Assembly (NCBI RefSeq): GCF_002115825.1
Contig: NZ_JFJZ01000021.1
Span: forward strand, 1-64,000
Reading direction: 5' to 3'
DNA length: 64,000 nucleotides
Source of the DNA: Thalassospira sp. MCCC 1A01428
GTDB lineage: Bacteria; Pseudomonadota; Alphaproteobacteria; Rhodospirillales; Thalassospiraceae
The notes beneath the pieces were generated by a model that saw only the letters and a list, made by a program, of their open reading frames with translations, searched no databases and had not been told where the DNA came from. Positions 45,274 through 55,170 of the stretch are shown piece after piece. The position numbers were made by a program, and so were the translations under genes. The first letter of the stretch is position 1. Each line of letters begins with the position of its first letter.

Positions 45274-45461
45274 GTGTCGTCCCCCGATATGGAAGGTGTG
45301 AAAATGCTGATTAATCGTCTACCGAGATACCAAATAAGTAATGGCCACTTTTGTTATAGTTAATTATGATTTAATCATCTTAAGGTTGGGTATCAAGTCG
45401 GAAAACGGTATTGACAGGCATTTGTCAGGCTATACGACATCTCTGTTATTGCTGGCGGGGT

Positions 45462-45498
45462 AAAACCCGGCATCCTTCAGATATGGATGCCGGGTTTT
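45462..45498 (-). terminator. Intrinsic terminator after the BCCT gene
   Basis: AAAACCCGGCATCC (45462-45475) pairs perfectly with GGATGCCGGGTTTT (45485-45498), with a T-rich 3' side on the minus strand. It lies seven bases beyond the BCCT stop codon. Confidence 0.85.
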
Positions 45499-45504
45499 CA
45501 GATG

Positions 45505-47490
45505 TTATGCTGTTGCAGACGAATGCAGGAAATGCCGGTGTTTTTCGTAATGGTTCAACACATCGGCGATAACCTGTTCCTTGTTGTAACCAAACACGTC
45601 GTAATCCTGCCCGCCATCAAGCAGGAAGACCTCGGCGCGGTAGTATTTGTTTGTTTTTGCCGGCGATTTGCTTTCAGGAAAGGCGAAATCGGGCAGTGAA
45701 TAACTGCGCAAACGTACGCCATAGACAAAATCCTGAACATCGCCATGGGATATTTCCAGCCGAACTTCCATGTCATCATGGCTAACATTTACGTTCAGGT
45801 CCGACCCGCGCAATTCCATGGCAACGGCATCAAGGGCGGGAATGGCTGTTTCACCCAGGAATGTTTTGCATCTGTCCAGCCGCGGGTAACTGACAATGGT
45901 TTGTAACCGGGTTTTCCACGGCACATGCGCGCCATGCACCGATGTTACCGGTGCCAGTCCCATGCTGTATTTCTTCAGCTTTTCCAGTCTTAGCCCTTTT
46001 AGCAGGCCATAACAGACAAACAACATGACAATGGAAAAGGGCAGTGCTGCAGTAAGCGATGCGGTTTGCAAGGCATTCAGCCCCCCCATCACCAGCAGCA
46101 CAGCGGCAACAACACCCTCGGTAACGGCCCAGAAAACCCGCTGCCAAACTGGCGGGTCTTCCTGACCACCCGATGTAATGATGTCAATCACCAATGAACC
46201 TGAATCCGATGATGTAACAAAGAAGGTCACCACCAGAATGGTTGCCAGCAGGGACGAAACACTGGCGAACGGAAAGTTTTCGAGGAATTTGAACAGGGCT
46301 GTTGAAATATCGGCACCGACGGCGTCTGAAATGGCCCCGGCCGCAGGCCCCATATCAAGCCACATCGCGGCATTACCAAAAAACGTTAGCCAGATAAAGG
46401 TAAAGCCAACCGGTACAAACAGCACGCCGATAACAAATTCACGAATGGTCCGGCCCCGTGAAACGCGGGCAATGAACATGCCCACAAACGGCGACCACGC
46501 AATCCACCAGGCCCAGTAAAACAGGGTCCAGCCGCCAATCCAGTCATTGGGTTCATAGGCAAACAGGTTAAAGGTTTTGTTGACGACTTCGCTAAGATAC
46601 AGGCCAACATTTTGGACAAGGGTTTGCAGCAGATAAACTGTCGGGCCAACCAGCAACACAAACAGCAACAGGGCCAGCGCCAAAAACAGATTCAGTTCAG
46701 ACAGGCGTTTGATCCCGCTATCAAGGCCCGCAACCACGGACATGGTTGCACAGCCGGTAATAACGGCAATCAGGATTAACTGGGTAATTTCGGATTGGGG
46801 AACATCAAACAGATAATGCAGCCCGGAATTAACCTGTAAAACCCCCAGCCCCAGGGAGGTTGCCACACCAAACATGGTGCCAAGAACGGCAAAAATATCA
46901 ACCGTATGGCCAATCGGCCCGCGAATGCGTTCGCCGATCAACGGATACAGGGCTGAACGCACTGTTAACGGTAAATTATGCCGAAAACTGAAATAGGCCA
47001 GCGACATGCCCATAACGGCGTAAATCGCCCATGCATGAATGCCCCAGTGGAAAAATGTAATCGACATGGCTTCGCGGGCAGCATCCATGGTGCCACCATC
47101 GCCAATGGGCGGGTTGTCGTAATGTAATACCGGTTCGGCAACCCCATAAAACATCAACCCGATGCCCATGCCAGCACTAAACAGCATGGCAAACCAGGAT
47201 GTGTAACTGTAATCAGGTTCGGAATCATCGGGTCCCAGCTTGATTTCACCATAGGAGCTGACGGCCAGCCCCAACGAGAAAAACAAAAACACAGCAACGC
47301 TGAGCATATAGAACCAGCCAAAATTACCGGTTAACCATGACTGTACGCTGTCAAAGGTACCTTTGGCGGTTTCGGGCATGGTGATGGTGAATAAAACCAC
47401 CAGAAAAATCAAAATCGCAGACCCGAAAAAAACAGGCGGGCATAGTTGCGATTTGGGTTTTTCAGCCACGTCGTTGTCGGACGATGACAT
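45505..47490 (-). CDS. BCCT-family betaine/choline transporter (BetT-like)
   Basis: A 661-residue symporter importing choline, glycine betaine or a related osmolyte. Twelve membrane segments are visible, with the ion/substrate motif SAGMGIGLMFYGVAEPVLHY (about 105-124) and the family signature FYWAWWIAWSPFVGMFIARV (about 335-354). The 150-residue cytosolic tail, as in E. coli BetT, suggests osmotic regulation. GGAG precedes the ATG. No bet oxidation genes are adjacent. Confidence 0.9.
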   Translation of the reverse strand: MSSSDNDVAEKPKSQLCPPVFFGSAILIFLVVLFTITMPETAKGTFDSVQSWLTGNFGWFYMLSVAVFLFFSLGLAVSSYGEIKLGPDDSEPDYSYTSWFAMLFSAGMGIGLMFYGVAEPVLHYDNPPIGDGGTMDAAREAMSITFFHWGIHAWAIYAVMGMSLAYFSFRHNLPLTVRSALYPLIGERIRGPIGHTVDIFAVLGTMFGVATSLGLGVLQVNSGLHYLFDVPQSEITQLILIAVITGCATMSVVAGLDSGIKRLSELNLFLALALLLFVLLVGPTVYLLQTLVQNVGLYLSEVVNKTFNLFAYEPNDWIGGWTLFYWAWWIAWSPFVGMFIARVSRGRTIREFVIGVLFVPVGFTFIWLTFFGNAAMWLDMGPAAGAISDAVGADISTALFKFLENFPFASVSSLLATILVVTFFVTSSDSGSLVIDIITSGGQEDPPVWQRVFWAVTEGVVAAVLLVMGGLNALQTASLTAALPFSIVMLFVCYGLLKGLRLEKLKKYSMGLAPVTSVHGAHVPWKTRLQTIVSYPRLDRCKTFLGETAIPALDAVAMELRGSDLNVNVSHDDMEVRLEISHGDVQDFVYGVRLRSYSLPDFAFPESKSPAKTNKYYRAEVFLLDGGQDYDVFGYNKEQVIADVLNHYEKHRHFLHSSATA

Positions 47491-47857
47491 TCAATTTTCT
47501 CCAAATATTCGGTTTTTCGACAGGCCCCGGCGGGGCCGGCGCGGTTCGCCGTTCTTTGGGAATGGTTTCGCCTTTGATGCACGTTTGGCAGGGTGTTGCC
47601 GGTCGGGCATAGCGCCCGTTTTGCTGCCTCAACGTGTATCGAAACATCTCCCCTGCCACATGGACCCAACCGGCACGTTGCAACGGTTGCTCAAACGTTT
47701 TCGGGTTTGTGTCAGAGGCTCCCTTATTCCTGAACGCGAGCAATAACAGCTTTGTTCCATAACCATTAAGGGGTGTTCCGGGCGCGGTGCTATCAGGCTG
47801 GAAGGGGTTTTACGCGGGGTGGCGGTGCTTTTTTTCAGGGGCAATCAGGGTAAATTT

Positions 47858-48096
47858 ACAGTCCCAATATGGGGACTGTGCCGGGTTGCGAAACAGGATA
47901 GACATAAGACCGTCACCACAGCGAAAGTCACGCTGGCAGCGGGTTTTACCGTTAAAGAGAATTCGCCGGCAGCCGGCTGATATGTGCTGTGATCCTCCCT
48001 TATCCGGTTTTGTAAACCGGACAGGCATTCGGATATTTCCGGGCTTTGCCTCTAACTCGGCCGCACTTTATCCCCGTGAAGTGCGGTCTTTTTTTT
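47858..48096 (+). ncRNA. Candidate structured RNA ending in terminator, upstream of chemoreceptor
   Basis: The 730-bp interval between BCCT and the next gene has no credible ORF but is dense in stems. These are ACAGTCCC/GGGACTGT (47858-47879), CAGCG/CGCTG (about 47919-47935), GCCGG/CCGGC (about 47965-47977), TCCGGTTT/AAACCGGA (48003-48021), and a terminator (48061-48096). The chemoreceptor ATG is 127 bp further on. It could be a transcription-terminating riboswitch or a free small RNA. It matches no riboswitch consensus I know, including c-di-GMP-I. Confidence 0.5.
48061..48096 (+). terminator. Strong intrinsic terminator in the chemoreceptor leader
   Basis: CCGCACTT (48061-48068) pairs with AAGTGCGG (48079-48086), followed by TC and eight T residues. 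It lies on the plus strand, upstream of the gene at 48223, so it is either an attenuator or the end of a small RNA. Confidence 0.8.
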
Positions 48097-48222
48097 GCGC
48101 GGGTTTTGACACTCCCCAAATGTGGATATTGCGAAATTATGCGTCTGTATAGATTGGCCAGGTGAATGGTTATTGCCTGCAACGGCGATATGCGGATAGC
48201 GGCAGAAACAAGGAACAATCAA

Positions 48223-50229
48223 ATGTCGAATTTAAAAATTCGCACCAAAATATTTATTGGCTTTGCCGTTGTCCTGGCCGTTCTTCTTTCGGCGCTGGCT
48301 TTTTCTGGCTACAGTTTTTTTACGGTTTCCCAGGACGTGAAAAAATATGCCCTAAGCGTTGAAGAGGCGACCCTGACCTCTCATATCGAGGCAAATTTTG
48401 TAAAACTGCGGCTACATGCCCGCGAGTTTGCCTATTCCGGCCGCGAAAAGGATGCCGAAGCCGTACGCAAGGCTGCGCGTGATTTGCAGCCTCTTATTGA
48501 GGCGGCCCGCGCGGTTTTTATCAACAAGGCTCATATTGATGCACTTGATACAATGGAGCGGGATCTGAACGCCTACCTGGAAAATTTTGACCGGGCCAAA
48601 AAACTTAGCGACGAATATCGATCCGTTATCCTTAAAAGGCTGGAGCCGAACGGCGAACGTATGATTGCCAACCTTGGTCATATTATTGATCTGGCCAAAA
48701 ACCGGGATGACACCGGTATGATGGACCAGGCTGCAAAAGCCCGGGAACACGCACTTCTGGCGCGCTTATATGCCAACATCCTGATCGGGCGCAAAGATGA
48801 CAGCTTTGGGGAACGTGCTGCAAACGAGTTCGAAGCCCTGAGCAAAAGTTTTGATAAATTATCTGAACAGGGGATTGAGCAGGAGCAACAAAAGGCACTC
48901 GATGATTCCCGGCAGGTCTTTGACGAATATCGCAAGGCATTTGACATTATACGCAGTGACGAACGCCAGATTGTTGAACTGATCGATGGCGATATGGCCA
49001 AAGCGGCCGAGGTTATTGTTTATAATGCCGAAGCTTTACTGGACGATTTTCAACGTATTGAACAAAATATTCGTCAATCAACCGAGACTACAATTAAGTC
49101 GACAATGATTGACATGCTGATCGCAGGCCTTGCGGGTCTTGTTGTTGGGGTGGTTCTTGCCCTGGTATTGGGGGTTCGGTTGTCTCAGCCGGTCATGCGG
49201 ATTACCGAAACCATGCGCCGGCTGGCGAACAATGACTTCGACGTTGTTATTCCCGCCACCGACCAGAAAGATGAAATTGGCAGCATGGCGCGGTCGGTTG
49301 AGGTGTTTCGCCAAAATACATTGCGGGCGCGAGAACTGGAAGAACAGGCGGTTGAACAGGAACGTCTGGCTGTTATCGAGCGCCGGGAAATGATGAACCG
49401 TACCGCTGAAAACTTTAATATCAGTGTTGGCGAAATTTTGCACATTGTTGCGGCCGCTTCGACCGAACTGCAAGCGACATCGGCCAGTATGGTTGGCCTG
49501 GTTGTTGAAGCTGGCAGTCAATCCAATACCGTTGTCGGTGCCACCGAGGAAGCCAGCAGCAATGTCAGTTCTGTTGCGGCGGCAACCGAACAACTGAATG
49601 CATCGATTGACGAAATTAACCGCCAGGTCAGCCTGTCTTCGAAGTTGATGCAGACAGCGGTTGACCAGGCATCGTCAACGCAGAAGACAATGGAAGAATT
49701 GTCCAACGCGGCCAATGGTATTGCATCTGTTCTGGAGCTGATTACCGAAATTGCCGAACAAACAAATCTTTTGGCGCTAAATGCCACGATTGAAGCCGCA
49801 CGTGCAGGCGAGGCCGGTAAGGGATTTGCAGTTGTTGCAAGCGAGGTCAAGGCATTGGCTGTTCAGACAACCAAGGCGACACAGGAAATTTCCGATCAGA
49901 TTGTGAACGTTCAGAAACGAACCGGTGATGCTGTCAGCATGGTCAGTATTGTACGCAAATCAGTCGCAGAGATGGATGGAATTTCGTCAAATATTGCCGC
50001 AGCGATCGAGGAACAGAATGTTGCCACCCGTGAGATTGCTTATAACATCAGCCAGGCTGCGGAAGGCACCAGGGTTGTTAGTGAAAGTATCGGCAATGTT
50101 AATTCCACGGTAAACGAAGTCGGTGCGGCATCCGAAGCGGTTCAGGCGGCAACCGAAAGCCTGTCAAAGAACTTTGTGGTTCTGCGACAGGCAACCGACA
50201 AATTTGTTTCCGTCATCCAGGCAGCATAG
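48223..50229 (+). CDS. HBM-type methyl-accepting chemotaxis protein
   Basis: A 668-residue chemoreceptor with TM1 (about 11-33), a long all-helical periplasmic domain (about 35-285) and TM2 (about 292-315). HAMP and a signalling domain with the tip [20 protein letters not shown] follow. The periplasmic part, with HIEANFVKLRLHAREFAYSG and [20 protein letters not shown], fits the helical bimodular (HBM) sensor, which in Pseudomonas McpS binds TCA-cycle acids. AAGGA precedes ATG 48223; an earlier in-frame start adds residues unlike the family. Paralogue of the next gene. Confidence 0.9.
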   Translation: MSNLKIRTKIFIGFAVVLAVLLSALAFSGYSFFTVSQDVKKYALSVEEATLTSHIEANFVKLRLHAREFAYSGREKDAEAVRKAARDLQPLIEAARAVFINKAHIDALDTMERDLNAYLENFDRAKKLSDEYRSVILKRLEPNGERMIANLGHIIDLAKNRDDTGMMDQAAKAREHALLARLYANILIGRKDDSFGERAANEFEALSKSFDKLSEQGIEQEQQKALDDSRQVFDEYRKAFDIIRSDERQIVELIDGDMAKAAEVIVYNAEALLDDFQRIEQNIRQSTETTIKSTMIDMLIAGLAGLVVGVVLALVLGVRLSQPVMRITETMRRLANNDFDVVIPATDQKDEIGSMARSVEVFRQNTLRARELEEQAVEQERLAVIERREMMNRTAENFNISVGEILHIVAAASTELQATSASMVGLVVEAGSQSNTVVGATEEASSNVSSVAAATEQLNASIDEINRQVSLSSKLMQTAVDQASSTQKTMEELSNAANGIASVLELITEIAEQTNLLALNATIEAARAGEAGKGFAVVASEVKALAVQTTKATQEISDQIVNVQKRTGDAVSMVSIVRKSVAEMDGISSNIAAAIEEQNVATREIAYNISQAAEGTRVVSESIGNVNSTVNEVGAASEAVQAATESLSKNFVVLRQATDKFVSVIQAA

Positions 50230-50280
50230 GGATTGAACCCGGGTTAAATATCTATTTCCGATTTTGTCTCCTGAACCTTG

Positions 50281-50310
50281 ATCCAGCTGCGAAAGCAGCT
50301 GGATTTTTTT
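50281..50310 (+). terminator. Intrinsic terminator
   Basis: ATCCAGCTGC-GAAA-GCAGCTGGAT is a perfect 10-bp stem with a GNRA tetraloop and seven T residues. It ends the first HBM chemoreceptor gene. The remaining bases to 50499 hold the next gene's promoter. Confidence 0.92.
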
Positions 50311-50499
50311 ATGCGATCCATCCTCCTGGATAGGTCCGTTTCCTATCCTTATGCGCCAACCGGCATGTATTGAAATATAGGTTAGCGACGTCAAATATAA
50401 CCTTTGATGGCAATTGTTCATACAAAAACGCCGTATTGGCGAAGCGGCGACGGGCTCGTTGGGCCGCATTCGCGGTAAGTTTTCGGGGGAAAGCCTTAT

Positions 50500-52509
50500 A
50501 TGTTTGCGCATCTAAGAATCAGAACGAAAATCGTTCTCGGGTTTTCTGTTGTGTTACTGGTTTTGCTTGCTGCGCTGGTTTATTCCTATGCCAGCTTTGT
50601 TGTTGTGTCGCATGGCGTCGGAGAGTTTTCAGAGAAGGTTGATCAGGCGAGCTTAACCGCGCGCATTGAATCGCGATTTATCCGTTTGGGGCTGCATGCA
50701 CGGGAATTTGCCAATACCGCGAATAATGCTGATGCCGAGGCTGTTTTTCAACTGGCCGACGGAATTTTACCAATGCTGGAGCAGGCCCGGTCCCGCCTGA
50801 CCGATCCTGAAGATCTTGCCCGTATCGCTCAGATGGAAGCTGATCTGGCGTCTTATATCAGCGATTTTTCCCGTGCCAGAGCGCTAAGCGATGAATATCA
50901 CGGCCTGATCCTGGATAAAATGGAACCGGACGGTGAAAAAATTGTTGCCGAGCTTGGCCAGATTATTGCCGCAGCAATAGCCAGCGGGGACACTGCCACG
51001 ATTACCGAAGCAGTAGCGGCGCGGGAACATGCGTTACTGGCCAGGCTATATGCCAATATCCTTATTGGTCGCCAGGATGACAGTTTTGGAGAACAGGCCG
51101 CCGCCGAATTTGCCAAACTTGAAAAATCGTTTGATGTTCTTGGAAAATCGGCAGGTGTCATCGGGCAAGACAAGGTGGTGGCAAGTGCTACCAGCCTGTT
51201 GGGCGATTACCGCAATGTATTTGAAGCCGTGCGCCATGACGAGGTGCAAATTGCATTGCTTGTTAATAATGATATGGCAAAGGCCACCCAGGCAATTGTT
51301 GAAAATGCCGAAAGCCTTTTGAGCCATCTGACTGCTGGCGAAGAGGCAATCCGCCAGTCGATGACAGCTGGTATTTCTTTGGCCGAAAAGGAAATTGTTG
51401 CGGCCTCGCTGATTGGTGTGATTTTAGGGTTCACGATTGCAATTATTTTGGGAACCCGCATTTCACAACCAATTATGGGCATTGCCGGGGTGATGCATCG
51501 ATTGTCTGATAATGACCTTGCCGTCGAGGTGCCGGCCCGCAACCGGTCGGATGAAATCGGGGAAATGTGCAATGCGGTTCAGGTGTTCAAGGAAGGTGCC
51601 ATTCGCAATCACGAACTGGAAGCAGAGGCAAAGTTGCAGGAAACGCGCATGGCGGAACAACGCCGTGAGTTGATGCATCGTACTGCCGATGATTTTCAAT
51701 CCAGTGTTGGCAAAATTGTCGAGGCAGTGGCCGCCGCATCGGTAGAATTGCAGGCCACCGCCAATTCAATGTCCTCTCTTGCTGAAGGTGCATCCCACCG
51801 GACGACAGCGGTTGCCTCGGCAACCGAGGAAGCCAGCAGCAATGTCAATTCGGTGGCTGCCGCAACCGAGCAGCTTAATATGGCGATTGGCGAAATTAAC
51901 CGGCAGGTTACGCTATCGACCGATATGATGCGCAAGGCGGTGGATCAGGCGCAATCAACCTATGGCTCGATGCGCGAATTGATGGATGCAACCCAAAGCA
52001 CTGATCAGGTTTTGAAAATTATTTCCGATATTGCTGAACAAACCAACTTACTGGCCCTGAATGCCACCATTGAAGCCGCACGGGCGGGGGATGCCGGGCG
52101 CGGGTTTGCCGTTGTTGCAACCGAGGTGAAAAACCTGGCCGAACAAACCGCCAAAGCCATTGGCGATATTGGTAATCAGCTGGAAAATGTTCAGGCCCGA
52201 ACCCGGCGTGCGGCGACCGATGTCGAGGATATTGGCAAAACCATTCATGATATGGACGGTATAGCAGCGGCGATTGCATCCGCGATCGAGGAACAAAGTG
52301 TGGCAACCAGGGAAATTGCCCACAATGTTGAACAGGCAGCATCGGGCACCTCTATTGTCAGTGCCAATATTACCGGGGTTAGCGAAGCTGTCAGTGAAAC
52401 CGGGGCGGCTGCACAGCAGGTTTTGGGCGCGGCCAGTATGCTGTCGGAAAACTTCACCGAATTACGCGGGGCAACCGAACAGTTCATGACAACCATTCGC
52501 GCGGCATAG
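50500..52509 (+). CDS. HBM-type methyl-accepting chemotaxis protein (paralogue)
   Basis: A 669-residue chemoreceptor co-linear with the preceding gene: TM1, HBM sensor ([40 protein letters not shown]), TM2, HAMP and signalling tip [20 protein letters not shown]. The membrane, linker and tip segments are much more alike than the sensor cores, suggesting tandem duplication followed by ligand divergence. GGGGGA precedes the ATG. Separate terminators after each gene imply independent transcription. Confidence 0.9.
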   Translation: MFAHLRIRTKIVLGFSVVLLVLLAALVYSYASFVVVSHGVGEFSEKVDQASLTARIESRFIRLGLHAREFANTANNADAEAVFQLADGILPMLEQARSRLTDPEDLARIAQMEADLASYISDFSRARALSDEYHGLILDKMEPDGEKIVAELGQIIAAAIASGDTATITEAVAAREHALLARLYANILIGRQDDSFGEQAAAEFAKLEKSFDVLGKSAGVIGQDKVVASATSLLGDYRNVFEAVRHDEVQIALLVNNDMAKATQAIVENAESLLSHLTAGEEAIRQSMTAGISLAEKEIVAASLIGVILGFTIAIILGTRISQPIMGIAGVMHRLSDNDLAVEVPARNRSDEIGEMCNAVQVFKEGAIRNHELEAEAKLQETRMAEQRRELMHRTADDFQSSVGKIVEAVAAASVELQATANSMSSLAEGASHRTTAVASATEEASSNVNSVAAATEQLNMAIGEINRQVTLSTDMMRKAVDQAQSTYGSMRELMDATQSTDQVLKIISDIAEQTNLLALNATIEAARAGDAGRGFAVVATEVKNLAEQTAKAIGDIGNQLENVQARTRRAATDVEDIGKTIHDMDGIAAAIASAIEEQSVATREIAHNVEQAASGTSIVSANITGVSEAVSETGAAAQQVLGAASMLSENFTELRGATEQFMTTIRAA

Positions 52510-52605
52510 GTTTATTTCGGGGCAATAAAATGCCGTTCCGTGGTGGTGTTCGGGATTGGCGAGCAACGTTAGCTTTCGGGTGTTTCGTTGAAACGACGCT
52601 TGATC

Positions 52606-52645
52606 ATCTCCCCGCATCCTTCAGTGATGCGGGGAGATTGTTTTT
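52606..52645 (+). terminator. Intrinsic terminator
   Basis: ATCTCCCCGCATC (52606-52618) pairs with GATGCGGGGAGAT (52626-52638), then TGTTTTT. It ends the second HBM receptor gene. Confidence 0.88.
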
Positions 52646-52746
52646 AAATCAGGCATCGTGGCTTGCACCATCAAGGCCGCAACCGTTTGGTCCGGGCCGA
52701 TGAGCGGCCCTGTGGACCCGTGTTGCCCCAATACGGCACAGGGATG

Positions 52747-54096
52747 TTATTGCCCGGCGATTGTCAGGCCATCAATGCGCAGGGTTGGGGCGTTGGTGCC
52801 ATATTTAAAGGTCAAATCACTGGCTGGCGTAACGGATTTGAACATTTCCTTTAAATTTCCCGCCACGGTAATTTCCGAAACCGGATAGGCCAGTTCGCCA
52901 TTTTCAATCCAGTAGCCCGACGCGCCGCGTGAATAGTCGCCCGTAACGCCATTCACACTGCTGCCGATCATTTCGGTCACATACAAGCCCTGTTTCACAT
53001 CCTTGATCATGTCGGCCGGGCTGATGGTGCCCGGTTCCATGTAAAGGTTGGTGGTCGACGGGCCGGGCAGGCTGCCTGCCCCGCGTGATGCGTTACCGGT
53101 TGATTTCAGGCCCAGCTGGCGGGCAGACCGCAAATCCATGATCCAGGTTTTCAAAACCCCGTTTTCAACCAGATTGCGCTTCATATTGGCAACCCCTTCG
53201 GCATCAAACGGTTTGGAACGAAGGCCGCGTTTACGATGGGGGTCATCAACAATGGTGATGTTGGGGCCGAAAATTTCCTTGTCCATCATGCTGATCAGGA
53301 AACTGGTGCCGCGTGCAATGCCCGACCCGTTAATGGCACCGGCGAGATGCCCAACGATGGAGGCGGAAACCCGCGGGTCCATAATGATCGGCACCTGCAT
53401 GCTTTTGATTTTGCGCGGGTTGAGGCGACGCAGGGTTTTTTCGGCGGCCATGCGGCCAATATCGGCAGGGTCGCGAAGGTCGGTTGAAAAAACCGCACTG
53501 TCATAATCATAATCGCGTTCCATTGCCGTGCCGGTCCCGGCCAGCACGGATACCGAAATGTGGCTGCCGCTGCCGGCATAGCTGTTGGCAAAGCCATTGG
53601 TGGCGGCCAGTGTAATCTGGTGGCGGCCCCATCCGGCATCCGCCCCTTCGGAATTGGTAATGCCATCGACCGAGCGCGCGGCTTCTTCACACGCTGCCGC
53701 CCAGGATATCAGTTTATCCTGGTCTACTTCGCCCGGTTCGCACAACTCCAACCCGTCAATATCAAATGTTTCGGCCAGTTCTGACGGGTCGGCAATGCCG
53801 CAAAACGGGTCGTCCAGAGCATTTTTTGCCATGGCAACACAGCGTTCGACCAGTTCGTCAAGGGCGCTGTCGCTGGTGTCTGACGATGAAACAACCGCCT
53901 GTTTCTTGCCAATCAGCACCCGCAACCCCAGATCGGCCCCTTCGGAGCGTTCCAGTTTTTCCAGTTTGCCCAACCGTTGAGCCACCGAAAGCGATGTGCC
54001 TTCGACATAAACGGCATCCGCGTCATCTGCGCCGGCCTTTTTCGCACGGGCCAACAGGTCATTGATGCGATCAAGCGTCATTTCAGTTTTGGGCAT
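52747..54096 (-). CDS. pmbA: TldD/PmbA-family protein (TldE)
   Basis: Partner of TldD in a heterodimeric metalloprotease that matures microcin B17 and degrades unfolded peptides. The 449-residue protein covers the whole family: an N-terminal domain with ERSEGADLGLRV, then SEGADAGWGRHQITLAATNG, then the C-terminal beta-rich domain with GVTGDYSRGASGYWIENGE. As expected for the TldE subunit, no HExxxH zinc motif is present. AAGGA precedes the ATG. tldD is not in this window. Confidence 0.9.
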   Translation of the reverse strand: MPKTEMTLDRINDLLARAKKAGADDADAVYVEGTSLSVAQRLGKLEKLERSEGADLGLRVLIGKKQAVVSSSDTSDSALDELVERCVAMAKNALDDPFCGIADPSELAETFDIDGLELCEPGEVDQDKLISWAAACEEAARSVDGITNSEGADAGWGRHQITLAATNGFANSYAGSGSHISVSVLAGTGTAMERDYDYDSAVFSTDLRDPADIGRMAAEKTLRRLNPRKIKSMQVPIIMDPRVSASIVGHLAGAINGSGIARGTSFLISMMDKEIFGPNITIVDDPHRKRGLRSKPFDAEGVANMKRNLVENGVLKTWIMDLRSARQLGLKSTGNASRGAGSLPGPSTTNLYMEPGTISPADMIKDVKQGLYVTEMIGSSVNGVTGDYSRGASGYWIENGELAYPVSEITVAGNLKEMFKSVTPASDLTFKYGTNAPTLRIDGLTIAGQ

Positions 54097-54239
54097 TGAT
54101 ATTCCTTTTCACACAAAGTGTCTTATCACCGTTATAGGTAGCCAAGTGCCAATGCGCAAAGGGGAACAGCCCAATTTGATGGTTTTGGGGAAAATTTCGC
54201 CTATAGTTTGAACTTGCTGCGACAAATGAGGGGATTGTT

Positions 54240-54986
54240 ATGAAGGGCACCATTCTGGAAAATGCCGGCCGGGCCGAAATTCGCCAGGCACCGTTTCCGC
54301 ATATGGTGATTGATAATGCCCTTGATCCGGCCCTGTTCGATGCGTTGCAGGCCAGTCGCCCAACCATGATGGACCAGCAAGCCGGGGCCAGCCGCAAAGG
54401 TAATGTGCGAATGCCCATATCGGCCCGTATGTTTCGCGATCTGGAATTTTATCCGTCCTGTTGGCGTGCCTTTACCGCCCGACATGTTCAGGCGGATATT
54501 TATTTTGCCATTCGCACCCTGTTTGGCAATTCATGGCCCGAAAACCAGCCGCAATTATCGCCTGCTGATGCCCGGTTTGGCCTGATGGAGGCAGACGATT
54601 TTGAGCATTACGATGTTTTGTGTGATGCGCGGCTGGAACTGATCAGCCCCGGCAAAGTATATGGCAGCCATCGCCGCGCCCATCTTGATGCACCAAACCG
54701 GCTGTTTTCGGCATTGTTGTATTTTCGCGATGCGGTTGATGACACAAAAGGCGGCGGGTTGGATTTGTTTGCCTGGAAAAACGGTCCGACGGATAATGCC
54801 GGCACAACCTTCGAGATAGACGAAAATGCCGTGGAATGCCGGGTTAATGTGCCCTACCGGGCCAACCAATTGGTTATTTTCCCCAATAGCATCCATGCCC
54901 TGCATGGATCAGAGCCGCGTGATGCAGGGCCGCATGAACGGGCCTATGTGTTTATTACTGCTGAAATGCGTGATGACTGGATGTAA
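54240..54986 (+). CDS. 2OG-Fe(II) oxygenase-like protein
   Basis: 248 residues. The pattern fits a double-stranded beta-helix dioxygenase: iron ligands HLD (about 147-149, in HRRAHLDAPNRL) and the distal His in NSIHALHGSEPR (about 218). A 2-oxoglutarate-binding Arg follows in HERAYVFIT (about 234), with a GGGLDLFAW strand between. Substrate unknown; relatives act on proteins, sugars or small molecules. GAGGGG precedes the ATG. It is divergent from pmbA across a 143-bp interval. Confidence 0.65.
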   Translation: MKGTILENAGRAEIRQAPFPHMVIDNALDPALFDALQASRPTMMDQQAGASRKGNVRMPISARMFRDLEFYPSCWRAFTARHVQADIYFAIRTLFGNSWPENQPQLSPADARFGLMEADDFEHYDVLCDARLELISPGKVYGSHRRAHLDAPNRLFSALLYFRDAVDDTKGGGLDLFAWKNGPTDNAGTTFEIDENAVECRVNVPYRANQLVIFPNSIHALHGSEPRDAGPHERAYVFITAEMRDDWM

Positions 54987-55170
54987 CCGTGGCAGGTCAT
55001 AATCAAAATTGGTCATGTTCTGAATAATTTTATTCTGTAACTTTAGCGCATCTGTAAATTTTAATCTTGCCCTGCGATAGTGGCGCGAACATTTACGCGC
55101 CTGCCTTTAAATGCGTCTGACGTGATTGGCAGTATATTTTCAAAACCGGGCACGCCTGACGGAGACAACA

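Noticed and set aside
47633-47641. CCTCAACGT, matching part of the small RNA box
   Set aside because: Only nine bases match, with no adjacent hairpin-terminator layout, so it is taken as chance.
47858-48060. c-di-GMP-I riboswitch upstream of a chemoreceptor
   Set aside because: The conserved GEMM core is not found; only a generic GCGAAAG string is shared.
47787-48152. 121-codon ORF in the BCCT/chemoreceptor interval
   Set aside because: It crosses several perfect hairpins and a strong terminator and has a non-protein-like composition.
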